The notes under the pieces were generated by a model. That model was not told the origin of the DNA, did not search any database, and saw nothing but the letters and a program-made list of their open reading frames with translations. A stretch of DNA of 64,000 nucleotides from Dethiosulfovibrio faecalis (GTDB lineage: Bacteria; Synergistota; Synergistia; Synergistales; Dethiosulfovibrionaceae). The position numbers and the translations under genes were made by a program. Within the stretch, counting starts at the first letter, position 1. Every line of letters starts with the position of its first letter. Below, piece after piece: positions 55,009 through 64,000 of this stretch. The stretch spans positions 217,787 through 281,786 of the forward strand of contig NZ_JAKGUE010000002.1 in the NCBI RefSeq assembly GCF_021568795.1. Reading direction: 5' to 3'.

Positions 55009-56480
55009 TGGAGCTTTTCAGACTTTCGGCGACGGAGGTAGCGTTCGGCGTCAGAGATGGGCGTTTCTCCGCCGAGGACGTCGTTCGTTCCTGCCTCTCC
55101 AGGATAGAGTCCAAGGAGCCCGAGATCCATGCCATGCTTACCGTTACGGCCGAAGCTGCCATCGCCCGAGCCAGGGAATTGGACGGGCGAAGATCCGCCG
55201 GAGAGGACCTAGGTCCTCTCGGAGGGGTTCCGGTTATACTGAAGGATAACATGTGTACAGCAGGGGTAAAGACCACCTGTGCCAGCAGGATCCTTGAGGA
55301 ATGGGTTCCTCCCTACGACGCCACGGTGGTGAGGCTTCTCCTAAAGGCAGGAGCGGTCCTTCTGGGCAAGGCCAACATGGATGAGTTCGCCATGGGTGGA
55401 TCCACCGAGAACTCGGCCTTCGGCGTCACCTCCAACCCCTGGGCGCTTGACAGGGTTCCAGGGGGAAGTTCCGGAGGAAGCGCTGCCGCGGTCGCAGCGG
55501 GATACGCCCCTATCGCCTTGGGTAGCGATACAGGCGGTTCCATCCGTCAGCCCGCCTCTTTCTGTGGAGTCTACGGCCTGAAACCTACCTATGGAAGGAC
55601 GAGCCGCTACGGTCTGGTTGCCTTTGCGTCCTCTTTGGATCAGATAGGCCCTTTCGCCAGGACCGCCGAGGACGTTGCCCTGGTGATGGAGGTTCTGGGA
55701 GTTCACGATCCAATGGACTCCACCAGCCAGCCGGTTCCTCCGGACGATTTCTCCCAGGCCCTGTCAGCTAGGGATCTGAAGGGGAAGAGGATCGGTTATC
55801 TCAAGGAGGTCGCCGAGTACGATTACGATGACAGGATGAAAAATGCCCTCTCCAAAGCGATGAAGGCCTGTGAGGAAGCCGGAGCGGAGATGGTCGAGAT
55901 ATCATTGGGGACCGCCATCGATCACGGCCTGGCCAGCTATTACATATTGGCTCCCGCCGAGGCCAGCTCCAACCTGGCCCGTTTCGACGGAGTCCGTTAC
56001 GGATCGTCCTCGAAGGACCCCGAGAGCCTGATGGAGCTTTATCTCAAGACGAGAAAGGACGGCTTTGGAGACGAGGTAAAGAGGCGTATCCTGACAGGGA
56101 CCTACGTTCTGAGCGCCGGTTTCTACGACGCCTATTATCTGAAGGCTCAGAAGGTGCGAAAGGTCATCAAGCAGGAATTTGCCAAGGCCTTCGAAAAGGT
56201 CGATTCCATAATACTGCCTCCCTCTCCGACCCCAGCCTTCAAGGTCGGTGAGTTGATAGACGATCCGATCGCCATGTACATGGCCGACGTCTTCACGATA
56301 CCGGTCAACATGGCGGGGCTTCCGGGAATATCCATCAATGTCGGTTTTTCCGAGGAGGGCCTCCCCTTGGGAGTCCAGTTCATAGCTCCCCGATGGGGCG
56401 AAAAGGAGCTTCTCTCCACCGCTGCGGTGATGGAAAGCCGTTTCGGCGGGGCCAAAATAGCCGATGGAGGTGATCTGTGA
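55008..56480 (+). CDS. gatA: Asp-tRNA(Asn)/Glu-tRNA(Gln) amidotransferase subunit A
   Basis: 490-aa amidase-signature subunit that releases ammonia from glutamine. Catalytic Lys in GVPVILKDNMCTAGVKTTC, the Ser-rich loop VPGGSSGGSAAAVAAG and LGSDTGGSIRQPASFCGVYGLKPTYGR with the cis-Ser and nucleophile Ser. ATG 55008 is preferred to GTG 55005 because GGAGGGG lies 9-10 bases before it. Overlaps gatB by one base (TGATG). Confidence 0.95.
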   Translation: MELFRLSATEVAFGVRDGRFSAEDVVRSCLSRIESKEPEIHAMLTVTAEAAIARARELDGRRSAGEDLGPLGGVPVILKDNMCTAGVKTTCASRILEEWVPPYDATVVRLLLKAGAVLLGKANMDEFAMGGSTENSAFGVTSNPWALDRVPGGSSGGSAAAVAAGYAPIALGSDTGGSIRQPASFCGVYGLKPTYGRTSRYGLVAFASSLDQIGPFARTAEDVALVMEVLGVHDPMDSTSQPVPPDDFSQALSARDLKGKRIGYLKEVAEYDYDDRMKNALSKAMKACEEAGAEMVEISLGTAIDHGLASYYILAPAEASSNLARFDGVRYGSSSKDPESLMELYLKTRKDGFGDEVKRRILTGTYVLSAGFYDAYYLKAQKVRKVIKQEFAKAFEKVDSIILPPSPTPAFKVGELIDDPIAMYMADVFTIPVNMAGLPGISINVGFSEEGLPLGVQFIAPRWGEKELLSTAAVMESRFGGAKIADGGDL

Positions 56481-57949
56481 TGTCCCTGACCTTTACGACC
56501 GTCATAGGGCTGGAGATACACGTACAGCTGAACACCAGGACAAAGCTTTTCTGCGGCTGTTCCACCGATTACATAGGAGCGACGCCCAACACCAATATAT
56601 GTCCTCTCTGCACCGGTCAGCCCGGAACCCTTCCGGTTCTGAACGAGAGAGTTGTTGAGCTCGGAGTCAGAGCCGGTCTGGCCTTGGGGTGCACTATAAA
56701 CCGGGTTACCCGCTTCGACAGGAAGAACTATTTCTACCCGGACCTGCCCAAGGCATACCAGATCTCCGAGTTTTACGTTCCTCTGGCGGAGAAGGGAGAG
56801 GTTACTGTCACAGGCGACGACGGAAAACCCTATAAAGTCGGCATAACCAGGCTTCATCTCGAGGAGGACGCAGGAAAGCTGGTCCACGGAGCCTCGGACG
56901 GTCGTATCGTCGGATCCACCCAGTCCTTCGTTGACTACAACCGTTCCAGCGTTCCTCTGGCGGAGATAGTATCCGAGCCGGACATAACTTCACCCAGAAT
57001 GGCCAAGGAATACGTAGCCACCCTCCGTCAGATGGTCAGATACCTCGGCGTTTCCGACGGAGACATGGAGAAGGGCTCCATGAGGGTTGACGCCAACATA
57101 TCCCTCAAGGTATCGGACGGACGGTGGGGCAACAGGGTCGAGGTCAAGAACATGAACTCCCTCAGAGCTCTGGAGAGGGCTTTGGAGTTCGAGATCCGAC
57201 GTCAGGGCGCTATCCTCTCCGACGGAGGAGAGATCCATCAGGAGACCCGTAACTGGGACGACAGTGCCGGAGAGACCAGCTCGTCCAGGAGCAAGGAGGA
57301 GTCCAACGACTACCGTTACTTCACCGAGCCGGATCTTCCTCCTCTGGTGCTTTCGGATAGCTACATAGAGGACATCGAGAGGGATCTGCCCGAGCTCCCA
57401 TGGGAGAAGAAGGCCCGATACGAGAGGGACTTCGACCTCCCCCAGGACGACATCTCGGTACTTACGGAGCAAAAGGACCTGGCCGAGTATTTCGAGGCCT
57501 GTGTGAAGGCCGGGGCGTCTCCCGCCAGGGCCTCCAACTGGATCAGGACAGAGGTGCTTCGGGTATTGAACGAAAGGGGAGGGCATATCTCCGAGTTCTC
57601 TCTGTCTCCGGCCGCTCTTGTCGAGTTGCTGCGGATGGTGGAGGGCAAAAAGCTTTCGACCACGGCGGCAAAAGAGGTCTTCGACGCCATGGTATCCAGG
57701 GAGATCTCCCTGAAAGAGGCCATAGATGCCTGCGGTGTGACCGCCGGGAACCTCTCGGGAGACGGACTGGCCTCTTTGGTCCAATCCGTCCTGGAGGCCA
57801 ACGGAGACGTAGTCGAAGTGATCCGTTCCTGCGATGACAAAAAGGACAAAAAACGCAAGTTCCTTCAGGGACAGGTCATGAAGGAAGCCAGAGGGCAGGC
57901 GGACCCCAGGGAGGTCGCCAAGATACTGGATATCGAATTACCCCGATGA
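56480..57949 (+). CDS. gatB: Asp-tRNA(Asn)/Glu-tRNA(Gln) amidotransferase subunit B
   Basis: 489-aa GatB, the kinase and transamidase subunit. TTVIGLEIHVQLNTRTKLFCGCSTDY and CPLCTGQPGTLPVLNERVVE, with the zinc cysteines, are at the N-terminus. PLAEIVSEPDI, RVDANISL and the C-terminal YqeY-like tail are also present. ATG 56480 follows GGAGGTG and is preferred to GTG 56477. Its presence suggests misacylated Gln- or Asn-tRNA is corrected in this organism. Confidence 0.96.
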   Translation: MSLTFTTVIGLEIHVQLNTRTKLFCGCSTDYIGATPNTNICPLCTGQPGTLPVLNERVVELGVRAGLALGCTINRVTRFDRKNYFYPDLPKAYQISEFYVPLAEKGEVTVTGDDGKPYKVGITRLHLEEDAGKLVHGASDGRIVGSTQSFVDYNRSSVPLAEIVSEPDITSPRMAKEYVATLRQMVRYLGVSDGDMEKGSMRVDANISLKVSDGRWGNRVEVKNMNSLRALERALEFEIRRQGAILSDGGEIHQETRNWDDSAGETSSSRSKEESNDYRYFTEPDLPPLVLSDSYIEDIERDLPELPWEKKARYERDFDLPQDDISVLTEQKDLAEYFEACVKAGASPARASNWIRTEVLRVLNERGGHISEFSLSPAALVELLRMVEGKKLSTTAAKEVFDAMVSREISLKEAIDACGVTAGNLSGDGLASLVQSVLEANGDVVEVIRSCDDKKDKKRKFLQGQVMKEARGQADPREVAKILDIELPR

Positions 57950-57980
57950 TCAGAGACTACTGATCTGGTACAATAGTGGC

Positions 57981-58017
57981 GGTTCCCCCTGCTCCCGAGG
58001 CGTGGGGAGGGGGAACC
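57981..58017 (+). promoter_or_regulatory. Leader hairpin before the EF-G-like gene
   Basis: GGTTCCCCCTGCTCCC paired with GGGGAGGGGGAACC around a short loop. No T run follows, so it is not a normal terminator. TACAAT at 57969-57974 just upstream may be a -10, placing the hairpin in the 5' untranslated region. Confidence 0.4.
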
Positions 58018-58112
58018 CGCTTCATCGGGAGTCCCTGTTTTTGGACCGTCGTCGAAGCATCGGAATCTGAATCGTCACCAGCGCTAACGCTGAGTCTCAA
58101 GGAGGTACGAAG

Positions 58113-60191
58113 ATGGGGTACAAGCCAGAAGATATTCGATCGATTGCAATCGTCGCACATGGCGGAGCGGGAAAGACCTCGCTGACCGAGGCAATGCTGT
58201 TCGACACCGGCGTGATAAACCGGTTAGGTAGCGTAGAGAACGGCAACACCGTAACCGACTTCGGATCCGAGGAGCAAAAGCGTCAGATCTCCATCAGCAC
58301 GGCCCTCGCCAACGTGGAGTATGGGGGCAAGACCATATTCATGATGGACGTTCCCGGTTACGCCGATTTTCTGGGAGAGATGCGGTCCGCCATGAGGGTG
58401 GCCGATTCGTCCTTGATGGTCGTTAGCGCCGTGGACGGAGTAGAGGTCCAGACGGGAAAGGCCTGGGAGTTTGCCGAGGACTTCGGTACCCCCGTCGCTT
58501 TCTTCGTCAACAAGATGGACAGGGATAACGCCGACTATCAGAGAACGGTCGAGGATATCCGAGAGCAACTCAGCAAAAAAGCCCATAGTTTCTTCCTGCC
58601 GATAGGTCAGGAATCGGAATTCAAGGGCCTTATCGACGTCCTTCGGGAGAAGGCCTATATCTACAAGGGAGACGGCAGCAAGGATTTCGACGAGGTCCCG
58701 GTCCCGGCGGATCTAAAGGACACCATGAACGTCCAGAGAGGACAGCTTGTGGAAAACATCGTCGAGGAAGACGACGATATGATGATGCGCTATCTCGACG
58801 GAGAGGAGATTCCCCTGGAGGAGATGTGGCCCCTTCTCAGAAAGGCCATATCGGAGAGAAAGATATTCCCCATACTGCCTGGCTCCGCAACTGCCAACGT
58901 CGGTATAATGCAGCTTCTCGGGGTGATAGCCGACGAACTTCCATCCCCCTTGGAGACCCGGTCCCGTATGGCCGTCGACGGCGAGGAAGAGGTCGAGATG
59001 AGCCCCGATCCCTCCGGCCCGTTTTCCGCACTGTGTTTCAAGGTCATGGTCGATCCCTACGTGGGTAAGCTCAGCTTCATAAGGGTGAACTCGGGAACCT
59101 TGACCTCCGATCAGATGATATATAACGTAAACCGTCAGGAAGAGGAGCGCATAAGCGGTTTCAAGATCATGCAGGGCAAGGACGGCAAGGACGTAAAGGA
59201 ACTTACCGTCGGCATGATCGTCGCCATTCCCAAGCTTCAGAGCACCAGGGTAGGAGACACCCTTTCGGTCAAGGGCGCTACCGCCGTGTTCCCTCCGATA
59301 AAATTCCCCCTTCCGGTCTACAGCATAGCTGTAGACGCCAAGAGCAGGGCCGACGAGGACAAGCTTTCCACCGCCATGCACAAGATGTTGGAGGAGGATC
59401 CTATACTAAAGTTCGAGAAGAACGCCGAGACCGGCGACAACGTCCTGTCCGGAATGGGCAACCTCCATCTGGACATAGTTCTCTCCCGCATAAAGGAGCG
59501 TTACGGCGTAGAGCTGGAGGTCAGGACTCCTGAGGTTCCATATAGAGAGACCATCAGGAAGACAGCCAAGGCTCAGGGAAAACACAAGAAGCAGACCGGC
59601 GGTCACGGTCAGTATGGGGACGTTCACATAGAGTTCTCCCCCCTTCCGACCGGAGAGGGATTCGTCTTCGAGGACAAGATCGTCGGAGGGGCCGTCCCCA
59701 AACAGTATATTCCGGCGGTGGAGAAGGGGCTCAAGGAAGCTCTCGACAAGGGAGTCCTGGCGGGATTCCGTACCGTCGATTTCAAGGCCACCTTGGTGTT
59801 CGGCTCATATCACGACGTGGACAGCTCGGAAATGGCCTTCAAAACCGCTGCACATCTGGCCTTCAAGAAAGGGATATCCGAGGCAAATCCGGTCCTTCTC
59901 GAGCCGGTCATGAACGTCGAGGTGACTGTTGCGGATGACTATCTTGGAGACGTTATGGGAGACATGAACACCAGGAGAGGGCGTATCATGGGAGTCGACT
60001 CTATGGGACGGCTTCAGATAGTGAAGGCCCAGGTGCCCCTGGCGGAGATGTTCCAGTACGCCATTCAGCTTCGGTCCATGACGTCCGGCAGAGGGAACTT
60101 CACCATGTCATATTCCCACTACGACCCGGTCCCGGAGGAGATCTCCAAGAAGGTAATAGCAAGAAGGCAGTCTGAGACGGAAGAAGAATAA
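58113..60191 (+). CDS. Elongation factor G-like GTPase (FusA2 type)
   Basis: 692-aa translational GTPase with the five-domain EF-G layout. G1 reads VAHGGAGKTSLTEAML, G3 DVPGYADFLGEM and G4 VNKMDRD. In canonical EF-G, G1 is AHIDAGKTT and G3 is DTPGHVDF, so the catalytic switch-II His is replaced by Tyr. This places it with EF-G-like paralogues, not the main translocase. Domain IV (KKQTGGHGQYGDVHIEFSPL) and domain V (LGDVMGDMNTRRGRIMGVD) are complete. ATG 58113 follows AAGGAGG. Monocistronic, with a terminator behind. Confidence 0.88.
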   Translation: MGYKPEDIRSIAIVAHGGAGKTSLTEAMLFDTGVINRLGSVENGNTVTDFGSEEQKRQISISTALANVEYGGKTIFMMDVPGYADFLGEMRSAMRVADSSLMVVSAVDGVEVQTGKAWEFAEDFGTPVAFFVNKMDRDNADYQRTVEDIREQLSKKAHSFFLPIGQESEFKGLIDVLREKAYIYKGDGSKDFDEVPVPADLKDTMNVQRGQLVENIVEEDDDMMMRYLDGEEIPLEEMWPLLRKAISERKIFPILPGSATANVGIMQLLGVIADELPSPLETRSRMAVDGEEEVEMSPDPSGPFSALCFKVMVDPYVGKLSFIRVNSGTLTSDQMIYNVNRQEEERISGFKIMQGKDGKDVKELTVGMIVAIPKLQSTRVGDTLSVKGATAVFPPIKFPLPVYSIAVDAKSRADEDKLSTAMHKMLEEDPILKFEKNAETGDNVLSGMGNLHLDIVLSRIKERYGVELEVRTPEVPYRETIRKTAKAQGKHKKQTGGHGQYGDVHIEFSPLPTGEGFVFEDKIVGGAVPKQYIPAVEKGLKEALDKGVLAGFRTVDFKATLVFGSYHDVDSSEMAFKTAAHLAFKKGISEANPVLLEPVMNVEVTVADDYLGDVMGDMNTRRGRIMGVDSMGRLQIVKAQVPLAEMFQYAIQLRSMTSGRGNFTMSYSHYDPVPEEISKKVIARRQSETEEE

Positions 60192-60200
60192 CAGATAAAA

Positions 60201-60228
60201 TCAAGGGCTCGGGAAAAATCCCGAGCCC
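60201..60228. terminator. Bidirectional terminator
   Basis: AAGGGCTCGGGA/TCCCGAGCCCTT stem with an AAAA loop between the convergent EF-G-like and glycerate kinase genes. Confidence 0.85.
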
Positions 60229-60235
60229 TTCGCCG

Positions 60236-61477
60236 TTATCGTTTTAAGAGTAGGATCAGATCGTTCACGTTTGTGCCGGTGGGGCCGGTTATTATCAGGT
60301 CCTCCGATGCCTTCAGTGCTCGGTAGCTATCGTTGTCCTCCAGGAGGGCGATCGGATCTATTCCAGAGGCCCTCATTCTGGAGATCGAGTCTCCGTCAAC
60401 CATTCCCCCTGCCGCATCGGTAGGTCCGTCGGTCCCGTCGGATCCTACCGATGCCACCACGGCGTTCTCGACTTCATCCATCCCTACGGCGGCCGACAGG
60501 GCCAGCTCCTGATTCCTGCCGCCTTTGCCCTCTCCTTTGAGATGAACCACCGTTTCCCCTCCGAGAATCAAGGCCCTGGGTTTATCTCTGCCTCTTTTCC
60601 TGGCGATAGCTGCCAGAAAGCTGCCAGCCTGTCGAGCCTCGCAGTTCAGGTCCTCCGCCAGGATTTCAGTCTCGTATCCCAGCTGATCCGCTTTTTCCGC
60701 CGCGGCGGAGCAGAGGCGGGAGACGTCTCCCAAAATTATGGTCTCGATCTTTTCGAGGGGCTTGGGCGTCTCCGTTTTCAGAGCTTCTTTCGCCGCCCGG
60801 GATAGCCTAATTCCGTATTTTACGGCTATCTCCATGGTCTCCTCCGCTGTTCCGTCGTCCAGGACTGTAGGACCGGAGGCCACCGAACCGAGGTCGTTTC
60901 CAAGCACGTCGGACAGTACCAGGTTGGTTACAGGGGAGGGGGAGGCCGCCAGAGCCAGTCTTCCCGCCTTGACCTGCGAAAGCCTCTTCCTTATTTTGTT
61001 GATCTCCTCTATTGGAGCTCCGGAGGACAGAAGAGAATCGGTGATCTCTGCCATGTCCCTCAGGGAGACCCCTTCGAGAGGCAGCTCCATCAGAGAGGAT
61101 CCTCCTCCGGACAGGAGCACTAATAGACGGTCCTTTTTCGTCGTGGAGGAGGCCAGGTCCAGTGCGGCTTTACCGGCCTCCAGGCTTTTCCCGTCCGGAA
61201 CGGGATGGCCGCTCTCGATTATACGCATTCCTGCGACGTCTCCTCCGGAGTGGCCGTATTTCGTCACGATCAAGCCCCTGGAGATCCTGTCTCCGAGCAC
61301 CTCAGAGGCGGCCTTGGCCATGGTCCAGGCCGCCTTGCCCACAGCCAGGCAGACGATGGGGCCCTTCAGGTCCATCGATTGAAGGGTTTCTCTAGTCGAT
61401 CGGTCCGGAAGGTTTTTCTCCAGGCTGTAACGGATTATCTCCAGACAGTCATCCCTGAGCTTTTTAGTCTTTTCCAT
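60236..61477 (-). CDS. Glycerate 2-kinase (GckA/MOFRL family)
   Basis: 413-aa kinase phosphorylating D-glycerate to 2-phosphoglycerate. VAVGKAAWTMAKAASEVLG and VLLSGGGSSLMELPLEGVSL lie in the N-terminal domain, the C-terminal MOFRL region has ALILGGETVVHLKGEGKGGRNQELALSAA and VGSDGTDGPTDAAGGMVDG. Typical length. Would connect serine/glycine-derived glycerate to glycolysis. ATG 61477 follows GGAGGAAAG. It lies 80 bases after the iron-sulfur flavoprotein gene with a hairpin between. Confidence 0.9.
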   Translation of the reverse strand: MEKTKKLRDDCLEIIRYSLEKNLPDRSTRETLQSMDLKGPIVCLAVGKAAWTMAKAASEVLGDRISRGLIVTKYGHSGGDVAGMRIIESGHPVPDGKSLEAGKAALDLASSTTKKDRLLVLLSGGGSSLMELPLEGVSLRDMAEITDSLLSSGAPIEEINKIRKRLSQVKAGRLALAASPSPVTNLVLSDVLGNDLGSVASGPTVLDDGTAEETMEIAVKYGIRLSRAAKEALKTETPKPLEKIETIILGDVSRLCSAAAEKADQLGYETEILAEDLNCEARQAGSFLAAIARKRGRDKPRALILGGETVVHLKGEGKGGRNQELALSAAVGMDEVENAVVASVGSDGTDGPTDAAGGMVDGDSISRMRASGIDPIALLEDNDSYRALKASEDLIITGPTGTNVNDLILLLKR

Positions 61478-61511
61478 TCGGTCTTTCCTCCTCCGGATCG
61501 GGAATAGAGAA

Positions 61512-61537
61512 GGGGCCGGAGGATTCCCTCCGACCCC
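61512..61537 (-). terminator. Hairpin terminator between the flavoprotein and glycerate kinase genes
   Basis: GGGGTCGGAGG-GAAT-CCTCCGGCCCC (one mismatch/G-T) on the minus strand, 20 bases after the stop; followed by TTCTCTATT. Probably partial. Confidence 0.6.
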
Positions 61538-61557
61538 GAAAATACCCTGAAAACGGT

Positions 61558-64000
61558 CTATCTGACCGCGGCCATCTCCAGGTCCATCCTTCTAGCGGTG
61601 GCTGACAGGAGCCAGCCCAGGTCCTTGGCCTCCTCGAAGGTTTTGGGACCCTGGTTGCAGGACAAGGTTCTGCCTGTCATATTGGTCATGGTGCCCCGTT
61701 TCTCCGCCCATGCCGTCATTGGAAGGGCAAGAGCTGCTTTGGATGCTTCTGCCTTGCCGTTGGTTGCTACGAGAGCCACGGAGGAGTTCAGCTCGAAGCC
61801 CGGTACCGTACCTACCAATACGGTGAGGTCGTAAGATCCCTTCTTGATCTCCTCGATGGACTTTGTCGCGATCGATCCGTCGATGGCTCCCTGAACGTTG
61901 GCTCCTCTGTAAAGAGGATAGACCGACTTGGTCTTGAGGGCGTCCGCCAAAGCGATCACTGCCTCTCCTGCGTCGGAGCCGTAACCGGCGCCCTTTCCGA
62001 CTATTATGGCGACCTTCTTGCCCTTGCCGAGGAGTTCCGCTGCTTTGGCTATGCTCTCTCCGCCGTTCTTTCCGTCGGCTACGGCGGTCTTCAATGCCTT
62101 GGCTACCTTGTCCACCGAGTCTTCCAGGACGATGGCTCCTCCCATGTCGAAACGGTCGCTGTGGGTTCCTGCGTAGATCATGGAGGCGCCGTTCTTCCTC
62201 ATGGCCCGGCGAATCCAGGAGGCCATGACCGGCTGATCCTGAGAGAGATCGTCGTCAAGAAGCAGTACGCAGTCGGCCTCTATGAGGCTGTCGTATCCGG
62301 CTCCGGAGGACTTGCGGCCCCATGAACTCTCCATGGCTGAGGTCAGACCGGCGAAGCAGTCCACCCCGTCAACGGCGATGTCGGCGTCGATCCCGGAGAT
62401 CTGAACGAACTCTTTTACCGCTCCCATCTCCTCGTCGGTCAGGTTGCCCCCAAGGACGAATGCTACCTTGGATGCCTTCTTGACCGAGTCCGCAAGCTTA
62501 GTAGCTCCCTCGGACCAGGATATGGCCTTCCCCGACGCCATAGGCGAACCTATGCGATCCTCTGCGACGTCGTCGAACTGGTAACGTCCCTTGACGCAGG
62601 TCATTCCGAAGGCAGGACTGTCCACCTTGTTGAAGTCGCTGGTGATCCTGACGATTCTCTCCTTCGATGTGTCGAGGTTCATGTCGATCTCGCATCCCAC
62701 CGGGCATTTGGCGCAGGTGGTGCTTACGAGGGAAGGCTTCTCCTGATGAGGCCAGCGCTCGGCTCTCTTCTCGATCAGGGCGCCTACGGGGCAGTTCTGG
62801 ACGCAGAGACCGCAGAAGGTGCAGTCCGATGCGTCTATGCCCTTGAAGTACTCGGGCGAGATGGTGGATGCGAAGCCCCTCTTTGCGAAATCTATGGCGT
62901 GGAAGCCGGCTATCTCGTCGCAGGTACGGACGCACTGTCCGCAGAGGATGCACTTGTCCATATTGCGGACGTAGAACTCGTTGGCTTCCTCTATTCCCTT
63001 TCCGTGCTCGCCTGCTACCCTTTCCGGATCGACCTCGTAGTCTATGGCGTAGCGGCGTAGCTTGCACTCGAACACGTCGGGGCATCCACACTCCATGCAG
63101 CGGGAGGCGTCTCTGAGAACCTGCTCCTCCGTAAGCCCCGTATCGTATTCTTCGAAGGGCTTGCTGAGCCTTATGGCCGGATCGACGTGGGCTGTCTGTT
63201 CCCTGGGTTGTTTCTCCCTATCGAGGAAGTCGTCGGGCCCCAGGTCGTCTCGAACCACATCGTAGACGAAGGGTTTCTTCGCCTTGCCTGTGGTCAGGTA
63301 GTGATGGATGCTCTCCGCAGCCCAGTGTCCCGTTCCGAGGGCCTCGACGGCTATCTTGGGGCCGGTCTGCTGGTCTCCGCATACGAAAACGCCTGGAAGA
63401 GGGGTCTCGAAGTCTCCGTCGACGGTCATCCTGCGTCCGTCGTGGATGGAGGAGGGCAGTCCCTGGAAATCGATTCCCTGACCGATGGCGGCTATGACGT
63501 TGTCCAGCTCGAGGGTGAAGGTCTCTCCGGTCGGTACAGGACGGCGTCTGCCGGAGGCGTCGGCCTCGCCGAGCTCCATCTTCTCGCAGATCATCCTCTC
63601 GACCTTTCCGTCTCCCTCGATGGACTTGGGAGCTGCCAGTAAGATGAACTCGATGCCTTCTTCCTTGGCCTCCTGTATCTCTATGGCCTCAGCCGGCATC
63701 TCTGCCTCGGTGCGGCGATATACGATGTAGACCTTTTCCGCTCCGAGTCTCTTTGCACAGCGACAGGCGTCCATGGCGGTGTTACCGCCTCCCACCACCG
63801 CTACCCTGTTGCCGATCTTGATCGGATCGTGAAGGTTGACGGTGTAGAGGAAGTCTATTCCACCCAGAACTCCGGGAAGATCCTCTCCGGCGGTCCTCAT
63901 AGAGGAGGATTTCCAGCAGCCCATGGCCAGGAGAACTGCGTCGTATTCGTCCCTGAGCTGATCGAGGGAGACGTCCTTGCCCATGCAGGTGTTGAGCTTG
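61558..64000 (-). CDS. GltD/NuoG-like iron-sulfur flavoprotein, 5' part outside the window
   Basis: At least 814 aa, open at the window edge; the frame continues beyond ATG 63984 (KLNTCMGKD). The N-terminal part is a GltD/NfnB-like NAD(P)H-FAD module (VAVVGGGNTAMDACRCAKRLGAEKVYIVYRR; PLPGVFVCGDQQTGPKIAVEALG). Ferredoxin-like Fe-S motifs (CILCGQCVRTCDEI, CTFCGLCVQNCPVGAL) and a NuoG/formate-dehydrogenase-type cluster (CAKCPVGCEIDMN) follow. The C-terminus is a degenerate molybdopterin-oxidoreductase-like domain without visible cofactor cysteine or Sec. It likely transfers electrons between NAD(P)H and an iron-sulfur partner; the partner is not visible. Similar fusions occur with bifurcating hydrogenases and formate dehydrogenases. 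Confidence 0.8.
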   Translation of the reverse strand, partial: KLNTCMGKDVSLDQLRDEYDAVLLAMGCWKSSSMRTAGEDLPGVLGGIDFLYTVNLHDPIKIGNRVAVVGGGNTAMDACRCAKRLGAEKVYIVYRRTEAEMPAEAIEIQEAKEEGIEFILLAAPKSIEGDGKVERMICEKMELGEADASGRRRPVPTGETFTLELDNVIAAIGQGIDFQGLPSSIHDGRRMTVDGDFETPLPGVFVCGDQQTGPKIAVEALGTGHWAAESIHHYLTTGKAKKPFVYDVVRDDLGPDDFLDREKQPREQTAHVDPAIRLSKPFEEYDTGLTEEQVLRDASRCMECGCPDVFECKLRRYAIDYEVDPERVAGEHGKGIEEANEFYVRNMDKCILCGQCVRTCDEIAGFHAIDFAKRGFASTISPEYFKGIDASDCTFCGLCVQNCPVGALIEKRAERWPHQEKPSLVSTTCAKCPVGCEIDMNLDTSKERIVRITSDFNKVDSPAFGMTCVKGRYQFDDVAEDRIGSPMASGKAISWSEGATKLADSVKKASKVAFVLGGNLTDEEMGAVKEFVQISGIDADIAVDGVDCFAGLTSAMESSWGRKSSGAGYDSLIEADCVLLLDDDLSQDQPVMASWIRRAMRKNGASMIYAGTHSDRFDMGGAIVLEDSVDKVAKALKTAVADGKNGGESIAKAAELLGKGKKVAIIVGKGAGYGSDAGEAVIALADALKTKSVYPLYRGANVQGAIDGSIATKSIEEIKKGSYDLTVLVGTVPGFELNSSVALVATNGKAEASKAALALPMTAWAEKRGTMTNMTGRTLSCNQGPKTFEEAKDLGWLLSATARRMDLEMAAVR

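Overview
The window looks like chromosomal DNA of an amino-acid- and peptide-fermenting anaerobe. Selenocysteine-dependent glycine and betaine reductases, a glycine cleavage system, Na+-coupled amino-acid carriers, several peptidases and a rubredoxin sit among ordinary housekeeping genes. Gene content and codon habit suggest Synergistota, something like Dethiosulfovibrio. That placement is an inference from recall, not from a search. No prophage, insertion sequence or CRISPR array was seen.

Layout, 1-14.4 kb (+): an NSS-family Na+ symporter cut at the window edge; a glycine-reductase-type thioredoxin; a singlet glycine riboswitch in front of grdX-grdE-grdA-grdB (grdA and grdB each contain an in-frame UGA for selenocysteine); an AGCS Na+:alanine/glycine symporter; a second glycine riboswitch in front of gcvT-gcvH-gcvPA-gcvPB-lpd; and a small YjfB-like motility gene. 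The reductive and oxidative arms of glycine fermentation thus lie side by side, each under a glycine sensor.

14.4-22.2 kb: a P1-family peptidase (-), then a cobalamin riboswitch with a clear terminator/antiterminator that leads directly into aconitase, isocitrate dehydrogenase and citrate lyase (citD, citE, citF), then tRNA-Glu (-). Control of this tricarboxylic-acid branch by a B12 riboswitch is the most unusual arrangement in the window.

22.3-38.2 kb (mostly -): a DUF4198 exported protein, two M20 amidohydrolases, grdD and grdC (shared protein C), a rhodanese, a BCCT transporter, and a second substrate-specific protein B pair (grdH, with Sec, and grdI) best read as betaine reductase. Upstream lies a PAS histidine kinase/NarL-type regulator pair, and a palindrome sits in front of the grdI promoter. 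Threonine synthase is divergent (+). A TusA-like protein and a YedE-type transporter, probably for selenium trafficking, follow.

38.3-64 kb: compact housekeeping operons (+) with DUF3343, SUI1/YciH, transketolase, TrmI, QueH, an AIR-synthase-like protein, Xaa-Pro peptidase, rubredoxin, an amino-acid-binding protein, MiaB, ComEA, a short ComEC, CoaX, Dus, LysS, LigA, GatCAB and an EF-G-like GTPase. On the minus strand are glycerate 2-kinase and the 3' part of a GltD/NuoG-like iron-sulfur flavoprotein that runs off the end.
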